Origin: Dokdonella fugitiva
Lineage (GTDB): Bacteria; Pseudomonadota; Gammaproteobacteria; Xanthomonadales; Rhodanobacteraceae
DNA length: 64,000 bases
Assembly: GCF_004342425.1 (NCBI RefSeq)
Contig: NZ_SLWQ01000006.1
Location: forward strand, 62,001 to 126,000
Direction of reading: 5' to 3'
Part shown: positions 21,417 through 31,354 of the stretch, in pieces
Numbering within the stretch: position 1 is the first letter of the stretch
Layout: each line of letters opens with the position of its first letter
Program-made: the position numbers and the translations under genes
The notes under the pieces: generated by a model
Told to the model about the DNA's origin: nothing
The model's input: only the letters and a program-made list of their open reading frames with translations
Database searches by the model: none

Positions 21417-21809
21417 TTACGCTCCGATCGCACGATCCACCGCGACGGCGCGCCCGTCCTGGTCGACCGCGACCATGACGAACTCCCCGCTCGTCGCCAG
21501 CGCCGACGGCGCGCCCGGCGTCGCCTCGCTCGACAGGCCCACGCGCACGGTCATCGAACTGCGGCCGACGCCGACGACGGTCGCGACGAGCTCGACGATT
21601 TCGCCGAGCCGCACCGCGCGCCGGAAGTCGATGCGGTCCGATCGCGCGGTGACCACCGTGCGCCCGCAGAAGCGGCTCGCGGCGAGGAACGCGGCCTTGT
21701 CCATCCAGGCGAGGGCCTGCCCGCCGAACAAGGTACCGAGATGGTTGCAGTGGTGCGGGAACACGATCTCGACGACGCGCGCCTCGGTCCCGGCCGCTTC
21801 AGAACGCAT
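21417..21809 (-). CDS. Acyl-CoA thioesterase (hotdog fold, YciA/BACH type)
   Basis: 130 residues forming a single hotdog domain. The N-terminus 'VVEIVFPHHCNHLGTLFGGQ' followed by 'ALAWMDKAAFLAASRF' is the typical YciA/acyl-CoA thioester hydrolase signature, with the helix carrying the catalytic Asp (WMDKAA). It would hydrolyse acyl-CoA to free acid and CoA. The start at 21809 overlaps the end of nrdB by 11 bases, so it is probably translated from the nrdAB mRNA, which is an unexpected partner. Confidence 0.88.
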   Translation of the reverse strand: MRSEAAGTEARVVEIVFPHHCNHLGTLFGGQALAWMDKAAFLAASRFCGRTVVTARSDRIDFRRAVRLGEIVELVATVVGVGRSSMTVRVGLSSEATPGAPSALATSGEFVMVAVDQDGRAVAVDRAIGA

Positions 21810-22812
21810 GGTCGAATCCCACCTCACCCTGCACCGCGACCTGGTAGGCGGACACGCGGCGTTCGAAGAAGTTGGTGAGTTCCTGCACGTCCTGCAGCTC
21901 CATGAACGGGAACGGATTGCGCGCGCCGTAGCGCGGCGGCAGGCGCAGCATCGCGAGGCGCTGGTCGGCGACGTACTCGAGGTACTGGCGCATCTCCTTC
22001 AAGGTCATGCCGACCACGCCGCCGCCGAGCACGTCCTCGGCGAATTGCGTCTCGCACTCGACCGCCTCGCCGATCATCTCGGTCACCTGCGCGGCCCAGC
22101 GATCGTCGAACAGCTGCGGCTGCTCGCGCTCGACCGTGCGCAGCACCTCGAACGCGAAACCCATGTGCGCCGATTCGTCGCGAAACACCCACGCCGTGCC
22201 CGCCGCGAGGCCCGGCAGCAGGCCGCGCGAACGCAGGAAGTAGACGTAGGCGAACGCGCCGAAGAAGAAGAGTCCCTCGATGCAGGTCGCGAAACAGGCG
22301 AGGTTGAGCAGGAACGAGCGCCGGTCCTCGTCCGACGCGATCCGCTCGAGCGCGTGGATCGAATCGATCCAGCGCTGGCAGAACGCCGCCTTGCGGCGGA
22401 TCGACGGGATGTTCTCGACCGCCGCGAAGGCTTGCGCGCGCCGGTCCGACTGCGGGATGTAATTGTCGAGCAGGGTCAGGTAGAACTGCACATGCAGTGC
22501 CTCCTCGTACAACTGGCGCGACAGGTACATGCGCGCCTCGGGCGCATTGATGTGCCGGTAGAGGTTGAGCACGAGGTTGTTCGCGACGATCGAATCGCCG
22601 GTCGCGAAGAACGCGACGAGGCGTTCGACCAGGTGCCGATCGGCCGGCGTCATGCGCTGCGCGAGATGGCCGAGGTCGATCTGGAAGTCGATTTCCTCGA
22701 CCGTCCAGGTGTTCTTGATCGCGGCGCGATACATCTCGTAGAACTGCGGATAGCCCATCGGCCGCAGCGTGAGGTCGAAGCCGGGATCGAGAAGGCGACT
22801 GGTGGCGCTCAT
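21799..22812 (-). CDS. nrdB: Ribonucleoside-diphosphate reductase class Ia, beta subunit
   Basis: 337 residues. The diiron/radical region is intact: 'LYEEALHVQFYLTLLDNYIP' has E104, H107 and Y111 in the E-x-x-H-x-x-x-Y spacing, Y111 being the radical tyrosine position. Further ligand regions follow ('NLACFATCIEGLFFFGAFAY', 'RDESAHMGFAFEVL'). It makes the tyrosyl radical used by NrdA. Its ATG overlaps the nrdA stop as ATGA, so the two are coupled. The whole operon lies behind a B12 riboswitch. Confidence 0.96.
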   Translation of the reverse strand: MSATSRLLDPGFDLTLRPMGYPQFYEMYRAAIKNTWTVEEIDFQIDLGHLAQRMTPADRHLVERLVAFFATGDSIVANNLVLNLYRHINAPEARMYLSRQLYEEALHVQFYLTLLDNYIPQSDRRAQAFAAVENIPSIRRKAAFCQRWIDSIHALERIASDEDRRSFLLNLACFATCIEGLFFFGAFAYVYFLRSRGLLPGLAAGTAWVFRDESAHMGFAFEVLRTVEREQPQLFDDRWAAQVTEMIGEAVECETQFAEDVLGGGVVGMTLKEMRQYLEYVADQRLAMLRLPPRYGARNPFPFMELQDVQELTNFFERRVSAYQVAVQGEVGFDHAF

Positions 22813-25232
22813 TGGCAGGCCTCGCACAGTTCGGGGTTCTCGAGCGAGCAGACCACGGCTTCGGCGTCGCTGTAGGCCTTCGCCGGTGCCGCGCCGATCG
22901 TCGCCTTGGCGATGCGCGTCGCCGGGCGCGAGCGCAGGTAGTAGGTCGTCTTCAGCCCGCGCTTCCACGCGTACATGTACATGCTCGAGAGCTGGCCGAT
23001 GTTCGGGTTCTCGATGAACAGGTTGAGCGACTGGCTCTGGTCGATGAACGCGCCGCGATCGGCCGCCATGTCGATCAGCGCACGCATCGGCATCTCCCAC
23101 ACGGTGCGGTAGATCGTGCGCAGTTCCTCCGGCAATGCCGTGATCGCCTGCACCGACCCTTCCGCGAGCTTGATCGCGTCGCGGATCTGCGCGGTCCACA
23201 GACCCAGGCGCTTGAGCTCGTCGACGAGGTAACGGTTGACCTGCAGGAAGTCGCCAGACAGGGTCTCGCGCTTGAACAGGTTCGACACTTGCGGCTCGAT
23301 GCACTCGTAGCAGCCCGCGATCGAGGCGATCGTCGCGGTCGGTGCGATCGCCACGAGCAGCGAATTGCGCAGGCCGTGCGCGCGGATCTCCCCGCGTAGC
23401 GCGTCCCAGCGCGCAGCATCGCGCGGCGCTACGTTCCACGCGTCGAACTGCAACTCGCCGCGGGCAGCGCGCGTCTCGGCGAACGCGGGATGCGCGCCCT
23501 TCTCGCGCGCGAGCTCGAGCGAGGTGCGCAGCGCCCAGTAGTAGATCTCCTCCGACACGCGCGCCGACAGCTCGCGCGCGGCGTCGCCGTCGAACGGCAG
23601 GCGCAGCGCGAAGAACACGTCCTGCAGGCCCATCAGGCCGAGCCCGACCGGCCGCCAGCGCAGGTTCGACGCGCGCGCGCCGTCGATCGGATAGAAGTTG
23701 AGGTCGATCACCCGGTCGAGCTGGCGCACCGCCACCTGCACCGTGTGCGCGAGCTTGTCGAAGTCGAACGCGACGCCGTCGTGATGCTGCGCGAGATTGA
23801 TCGAGCCGAGGTTGCACACCGCGGTTTCGCCGCCACCCGTGACCTCGATGATCTCGGTGCACAGGTTCGACAGGTGCACGGTGTTGCCCGCGCGTGCGGT
23901 CTGGTTGCCGGCGCGGTTGCACGCATCCTTGAAGGTCATCCAGCCGTTGCCGGTCTGTGCGAGCGTGCGCATCATGCGTGCGTAGAGGTCGCGCGCCTTG
24001 ACCGTCCTGCGCGCGAGCCCCTGCGCCTCCGCCTGCGCGTAGGCCTGTTCGAACGCTTCGCCCCAGAGGTCGGGCAGCTCCGGCACGTCCTTGGGGTCGA
24101 ACAGCGACCACTGGCCGTCGGCGTCGACGCGGCGCATGAACAGGTCCGGGATCCAGTTGGCGAGGTTGAGGTGGTGCGTGCGGCGCGCCTCGTCGCCGGT
24201 GTTGTCGCGCAGTTCGAGGAACGCCTCGATGTCGGCGTGCCAGGGCTCGAGGTAGACGCAGGCGGCGCCCTTGCGCTTGCCGCCCTGGTTCACCGCGGCG
24301 ACGGACGAATCGAGCGTCTTCAGCCATGGCACGATGCCGTTGCTGAGGCCATTGGTCGAGCGGATGAGCGAGCCCTCCGAACGCACGCGGTGCCAGGCGA
24401 GGCCGATGCCGCCCGAGAACTTCGACAGCAGCGCGACATCGCGGTACTTGTCGTAGATCGCCTCGAGCGAATCGGCGGGCGAGTCGAGCAGGAAGCAGCT
24501 CGACAGCTGCTCGTGGCGCGTGCCGGAGTTGAACAGCGTCGGCGAACTCGGCACGTAGTCGAGGCGCGCGAACAGGCCATACAACTCGATCGCATCACCC
24601 ACCTGCTCGCTGAGCGCGCAGGCGACGCGCAGCCAGAACTGCTGAGGCGTCTCGATCACCTGGCGCGAGGTCGGGTGCTTGAGCAGGTAGCGGTCGTACA
24701 GCGTGCGCAGGCCGAAGTACTCGAAGCGGCGCGTGTGCGCCGGGTCGATCGCATCGTTGAGCTTGCGCGCGTTCGCCTCGACGAACGCGAGCACGCGCTC
24801 GTTGATGAGGCCGGCGTCGTGGCCGAGCCGGATCGACTGCGAGAACGAATGCACGCCGAGGCCTTGCACCTCCTTGTCGATGTAGCCGGCGAGCAGTCGC
24901 GCCGCGACCCTGGAGTATTCCGGCTCCTCGGCGATGAACGACGCCGCGGTGCGGATCGACAGCTCGTCGAGTTCGCGCGTCGACGCGCCGTCGTAAAGGC
25001 CGGCGATCGTCTTCAGCGCGACACGCATCGGATCGACATCGGCGAGGCCATCGCAACAGCGCGTGACCGCGCGCACGATCTTGTTGAGATCGACCGGCTC
25101 CTTCGCACCCGAGCGCTTGGTCACGGACATCGACACCGGCCCCCCGTGCGGCGCCGTGAGACGGAAACCCGGCTGCGCAGGGGATGCAGCGACGGTCGAG
25201 GCGACGGCTTCGTCGACTTCGGGGATGGACAT
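22809..25232 (-). CDS. nrdA: Ribonucleoside-diphosphate reductase class Ia, alpha subunit
   Basis: 807 residues. After a 30-residue leader comes an ATP-cone regulatory domain ('SVTKRSGAKEPVDLNKIVRA') to about residue 120, then the ten-stranded catalytic barrel with 'CFLLDSPADSLEAIYDKYRD' and 'VCNLGSINLAQH'. The C-terminal redox pair is C-E-A-C, one residue from the end. It reduces NDPs to dNDPs. The start at 25232 has AAGGAGAA at the proper distance. It is the first gene after the cobalamin riboswitch at about 25450-25640, with a 220-base stretch between that may hold the expression platform. Confidence 0.96.
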   Translation of the reverse strand: MSIPEVDEAVASTVAASPAQPGFRLTAPHGGPVSMSVTKRSGAKEPVDLNKIVRAVTRCCDGLADVDPMRVALKTIAGLYDGASTRELDELSIRTAASFIAEEPEYSRVAARLLAGYIDKEVQGLGVHSFSQSIRLGHDAGLINERVLAFVEANARKLNDAIDPAHTRRFEYFGLRTLYDRYLLKHPTSRQVIETPQQFWLRVACALSEQVGDAIELYGLFARLDYVPSSPTLFNSGTRHEQLSSCFLLDSPADSLEAIYDKYRDVALLSKFSGGIGLAWHRVRSEGSLIRSTNGLSNGIVPWLKTLDSSVAAVNQGGKRKGAACVYLEPWHADIEAFLELRDNTGDEARRTHHLNLANWIPDLFMRRVDADGQWSLFDPKDVPELPDLWGEAFEQAYAQAEAQGLARRTVKARDLYARMMRTLAQTGNGWMTFKDACNRAGNQTARAGNTVHLSNLCTEIIEVTGGGETAVCNLGSINLAQHHDGVAFDFDKLAHTVQVAVRQLDRVIDLNFYPIDGARASNLRWRPVGLGLMGLQDVFFALRLPFDGDAARELSARVSEEIYYWALRTSLELAREKGAHPAFAETRAARGELQFDAWNVAPRDAARWDALRGEIRAHGLRNSLLVAIAPTATIASIAGCYECIEPQVSNLFKRETLSGDFLQVNRYLVDELKRLGLWTAQIRDAIKLAEGSVQAITALPEELRTIYRTVWEMPMRALIDMAADRGAFIDQSQSLNLFIENPNIGQLSSMYMYAWKRGLKTTYYLRSRPATRIAKATIGAAPAKAYSDAEAVVCSLENPELCEACQ

Positions 25233-25449
25233 GGCGGTTCTCCTTCGCGAGCGGTGGAACCCGCGAGGAGAACGGCACGGCGTTGCACGGAACGAGACGA
25301 CCGTCCGCACTCCGCCGGCCTTCGCTCCCGCGAGCGAAAGAAGACCCGCGGATGGATGCCGACGAAAGAGCGGCGGCCCGGGCGGACGCACCGACTTCCG
25401 GCCGGCCCCTCCCGCGAGGGCCTTCGAGCCTGCGCCCACGCCTTGCGGC

Positions 25450-25640
25450 AGGGCGGTCGGGGCGGGTGTTCGGACTCGCGGGCGCGAGGGGTATCCCCTC
25501 TCCTACTGGACGCCGCTTCCCGGGCCTCCTGGCCCGGCGCTGTTGACGTCGTTCGTTCCCGTTCACCGCTGCGGGGCAGTTCCGGATTCGCACCGGATTC
25601 CCTCGCCGGCATAACGCCGGCGACCCAGATGTTGTGCTGG
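25450..25640 (-). promoter_or_regulatory. Adenosylcobalamin (B12) riboswitch upstream of nrdAB
   Basis: On the minus strand, in order: GAGGGAATCCGGTGCGAATC, then CGGAACTGCCCCGCAGCGGT (25565-25605), the aptamer core including the B12-binding junction. Next come a long P6-type hairpin CCGGGCC-AGGA-GGCCCGG followed by GAAG, then GAGTCCGAACACCCGCC (25461-25478), the 3' half of the core that closes P1. The order and spacing match the btuB class. The leader from 25449 to the nrdA ATG has two small hairpins (TTCGCTC/GAGCGAA near 25325-25345, and TCGCG/CGCGA just before the ribosome site) but no T-run, which suggests translational or Rho-based control. Ends are approximate. Confidence 0.92.
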
Positions 25641-25653
25641 GCGCCTTCGACGA

Positions 25654-25669
25654 ACACAAGAATATGTGT
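25654..25669. promoter_or_regulatory. NrdR-box-like palindrome in the nrdAB promoter region
   Basis: ACACAAGAATATGTGT: 16 bases with ACAC(A)/(T)GTGT ends like the NrdR consensus (acaCwAtATaTwGtgt), although the centre deviates at several positions. It sits just upstream of the riboswitch, where the promoter should be. A second, in-phase box is not obvious. Confidence 0.4.
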
Positions 25670-25923
25670 TTCGTTGCTGATGCGCAACGACCCTGAGCCT
25701 CCGCTCGAACCGAGACCGCGCGCCCCGCGCCCCTGAGTCGTCGAGCGTTTTGCGCAATTTCCGCAACGCGATCGATCTGGCGATGCAAGTCGACGTCGAG
25801 CCTCGTACGTAATACTGCGGAGGCGCGTGCCGCGCGCGCATCGATACGAACAGGGGATATGCCGGCCACCTTCTCTTGCGCCGCCCGCAGGCGGCCCGAT
25901 TCCATGCCAAGCGCCGTCGTTTC

Positions 25924-27555
25924 GTGCTGAACGCACAGCTCGCTTTCGGCGCCCATCGCGACGACGCCAGGCACGACGTCGAACGCGCCGCCCGCCTCCA
26001 GCGCGATGGACACGGTGGCGAAGCCGAGCGGTTGCTGCGCGAGGTACTCGCGCGCCAGCCCCGCGACGCGGCGGCGGCCGCCCTGCTCGGTCGCATGCTG
26101 CTCGCCGGCGAGCGCGCCGCTGAAGCCGCCACGCTGCTGGATCGGTTCGTCCGCGCGACGTTCCGCGTTTCAGGCGATCTGCTGCTGCTGCGCGCGCAGG
26201 CCTTGCTCGCGGCAGGCCGCATCGAAGCGGCGGTGCCGGCATTCCACGAGGCGGTCGCGGCGTGCCCGCGCAGTGGCACGGCCCAACTCGGGCTCGCGGT
26301 CGCGCTCGGCCAGCACGGCCAGCACGAAGCGGCCGCGCTCGCCGCACGCAGCGCGATCGCCAAGGGCACCGACAATCCGGGCGCCCGCTTCGTGCTCGCG
26401 CGCGCCTTGTTCGACGGCGGCGACATCGACGAAGCCGAGGCGCAGTTCCGCCACGTGCTTCGCCTCTGTCCGACCCACGTGCCGGCGCACACGAACCTCG
26501 CCGAACTCGTCTGGATGCGCAGCGGCGACGCCGCGGCCGCCGCGGCGGAGATCGACGCGGCGCTGCGAGTGGCACCGGGGCATGCGATGCTGCGCATCGC
26601 CAAGGCGCGCCTGCTCGAGAGCGCGGGCGAGCACGAACGCGGCTATTCCGCGCTCGCCGCCGGCCTCGCGCTCGCGCCGGACCAGCCGGACCTGCACCTC
26701 GCGGCGGCGCAACTCGCGATCGGCTTCGACGCGCAGCGCGCGCTCGCGCACGTCGAACGCGCGCAACGCAGCGCGCCCGACCGTACCGACGTCGTCGCGG
26801 CCCAGGCCGACACCCTGCTCGCCCTCGGCCGCGCGCGCGACGTGGTCGATGTCACCGGCGAACTGCTGCGGCGCGATCCGTGCGACGGCCACGCGCTCGC
26901 GCTGCGCATGAGCGCCTGGCGCCTGCTCGGCGACGAGCGCTACCGCACGTCATGCGACTACGCGCTCGTGCGCGCATCGATGCTCGACACGCCGCCAGGC
27001 TGGGCCGACCTGGGTGCATACCTTCACGATCTCGCCGCCGCGCTGCACCGGCGCCATGTGCTGCGCGCACATCCGGTACGCCAGACCTTGCGCCACGGCA
27101 CGCAGGTATCGATCGAACCCGCACGCGCGACGGAGCCGGCGATCCGCGCGTTCGCGCGCGCGCTCGAAGGCCCCGTGCGCCGCTACCTCGAAGGCATCGG
27201 CTACGGCGCCGACCCACTGCGCCGGCGCAATACCGGCGCCTGCCGCGTCGCCGACATGTGGTCGGTGCGCCTGCGCAGCCGCGGCCACCACGTGAGCCAC
27301 TTCCATGGCCGCGGCTGGCTGTCGTCGGCGTGCTACATCGAGCTGCCGCCCGGCATGGGCGAGCGCGACGGTGCCGGCTGGCTCGCTTTCGGCGAATGCG
27401 GCGTGCCGACACCGACGCCGCTGCCTGCCGACTACGTGCTCAAGCCGGAGCCTGGCCTGCTCGTGCTGTTCCCATCGTGGCTGTGGCATGGCACGCGCCC
27501 CTTCCATGGCAATGGCACGCGCCTGACGATCGCGTTCGATCTCGTGCCCGCCTGA
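25924..27555 (+). CDS. TPR-repeat protein with C-terminal 2OG-Fe(II) oxygenase-like domain
   Basis: About 543 residues. Residues 1-330 are tandem TPR-like helix pairs ('RAALRSAIAKG'-like units, e.g. 'LFDGGDIDEAEAQFRHVLRL'). The last 200 residues match the putative 2OG-Fe(II) oxygenase family found on TPR proteins: 'HHVSHFHGRGWLSSACYIEL' supplies the first His and the downstream 'LLVLFPSWLWHGTRPFHGNG' the second His and cosubstrate region, ending in 'TRLTIAFDLV'. It probably hydroxylates a protein or small-molecule substrate held by the TPRs. No ATG lies early in the frame. GTG at 25924 is my choice; a TTG at 25876 would add 16 basic residues. Neither has a good ribosome site, so the 5' end is uncertain. 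It is divergent from nrdA. Confidence 0.82.
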   Translation: MLNAQLAFGAHRDDARHDVERAARLQRDGHGGEAERLLREVLARQPRDAAAAALLGRMLLAGERAAEAATLLDRFVRATFRVSGDLLLLRAQALLAAGRIEAAVPAFHEAVAACPRSGTAQLGLAVALGQHGQHEAAALAARSAIAKGTDNPGARFVLARALFDGGDIDEAEAQFRHVLRLCPTHVPAHTNLAELVWMRSGDAAAAAAEIDAALRVAPGHAMLRIAKARLLESAGEHERGYSALAAGLALAPDQPDLHLAAAQLAIGFDAQRALAHVERAQRSAPDRTDVVAAQADTLLALGRARDVVDVTGELLRRDPCDGHALALRMSAWRLLGDERYRTSCDYALVRASMLDTPPGWADLGAYLHDLAAALHRRHVLRAHPVRQTLRHGTQVSIEPARATEPAIRAFARALEGPVRRYLEGIGYGADPLRRRNTGACRVADMWSVRLRSRGHHVSHFHGRGWLSSACYIELPPGMGERDGAGWLAFGECGVPTPTPLPADYVLKPEPGLLVLFPSWLWHGTRPFHGNGTRLTIAFDLVPA

Positions 27556-27631
27556 TTCCGCCCGCCGCACGCGCCGGTTCGGGGATTCGCCGCCGAACCG
27601 CGTAGTGGCAGGAAACAGGAGGTACGCCACC

Positions 27632-28690
27632 ATGATCCGCCGGCTCGCCGTCGCGTTGCTCGCCACGTTCACCCTGCCCGCGCAGGCCGACATCCTCATC
27701 GGCAGCTACGGCGACAGCAGCACGCCGCAACCGTTGCGCGCGTTCGCCGACGACGCCGACGGCGACGCCGTACCGCTGCGCACGCTCGGCGGCCCGCTGT
27801 CGACGATCGTGTCGGCGACCGGCGGCAGCTACCTGGCGAGCGAGGGCAGTGTGTACGTCGCCGACTTCTGGGGCCAGGCGATCCGCGTTTTCCCCGCCTA
27901 TGCAACCGGCGACGTCGCCCCGCTGCGCGTGCTCGACGCACCGATCCTCGGCCAGCCGCGAACGGTCGCGCTCGACCCGGCGCACGGTGAACTCCTGACG
28001 ACCGCGAGTGGCTGCTGCCTCGTCGGCTTCGCGCTCGATGCGAGCGGCCAGGCGCCGCGGCTGCACATGCTCGACTGGGGCGGTTTGCCGTCGAGCGTGA
28101 CGCAGCTCAACTATCCGGCGTCGCTCGCCTACCTCGCCGCGAGCGACGAAGTCGCGCTCACCGACTACGACAACGGCGCGCCATACGCACCGAAGGTGCT
28201 CGTGTTCAATCGCACCGATGCGGGAAACACAGCGCCCAAGCGCGTGATCAAGGGCGATCTCACGGCTTTGGGCGGCTGGGCCAGCGGCATCGCCTGGGAC
28301 GCGCAGGCCCACGTGCTTCACGTCGCCGCGAACACGCGCAACCCCGACAACTCGGTGTCCGCGCGCATCCTCGCATTCGACGACCATGCCGACGGCAACG
28401 TCGCACCATTGCGCGTGATCGGCGGCGCGGCGACCGGGCTGGAACTCCCGTCCGGCTCGCATCTCCTCGGCCTCGCGATCGACCCGCTGCGGCGCCGCCT
28501 CGTCGCGAGCGTCGCCGCCGACACCGTGGCGGCCAACAACAAGCTGCTCGTGTTCGAGCTCGACGGCGACGGCGACGCTGCGCCGCTGCAGGTGATCGCC
28601 GGCCCGCACACCGGCCTCGACACGATCGGCGCGCCGATCTGGGTGCCGCCCGACGCGATCTACGACGACGGCTTCGACGAATCCGCGTAG
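27632..28690 (+). CDS. Secreted beta-propeller-like protein with C-terminal DGFDE tail
   Basis: 352 residues with a signal peptide (MIRRLAVALLATFTLPAQA). The mature part is a repeated pattern of about 50 residues built on 'DGDAVPLRTLGG', 'TGDVAPLRVLDA', 'AGNTAPKRVIKG', 'DGNVAPLRVIGG' and 'DGDAAPLQVIAG', five or six blades of an NHL/propeller-like fold. The C-terminus is IYDDGFDESA, close to the IFRDDFES end of the M14 peptidase. AGGAGG lies 9 bases before the ATG at 27632, which fixes the start (a GTG at 27605 is before the ribosome site). Ligand or partner unknown. It sits between the TPR/oxygenase gene and mutS. Confidence 0.82.
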   Translation: MIRRLAVALLATFTLPAQADILIGSYGDSSTPQPLRAFADDADGDAVPLRTLGGPLSTIVSATGGSYLASEGSVYVADFWGQAIRVFPAYATGDVAPLRVLDAPILGQPRTVALDPAHGELLTTASGCCLVGFALDASGQAPRLHMLDWGGLPSSVTQLNYPASLAYLAASDEVALTDYDNGAPYAPKVLVFNRTDAGNTAPKRVIKGDLTALGGWASGIAWDAQAHVLHVAANTRNPDNSVSARILAFDDHADGNVAPLRVIGGAATGLELPSGSHLLGLAIDPLRRRLVASVAADTVAANNKLLVFELDGDGDAAPLQVIAGPHTGLDTIGAPIWVPPDAIYDDGFDESA

Positions 28691-28741
28691 TCGCGCCCGC
28701 GCACGCTAGACTATCCGGTCAGCCCGCCCAGGCCGGACCGG

Positions 28742-31350
<2,609 letters not shown>

Positions 31351-31354
<4 letters not shown>

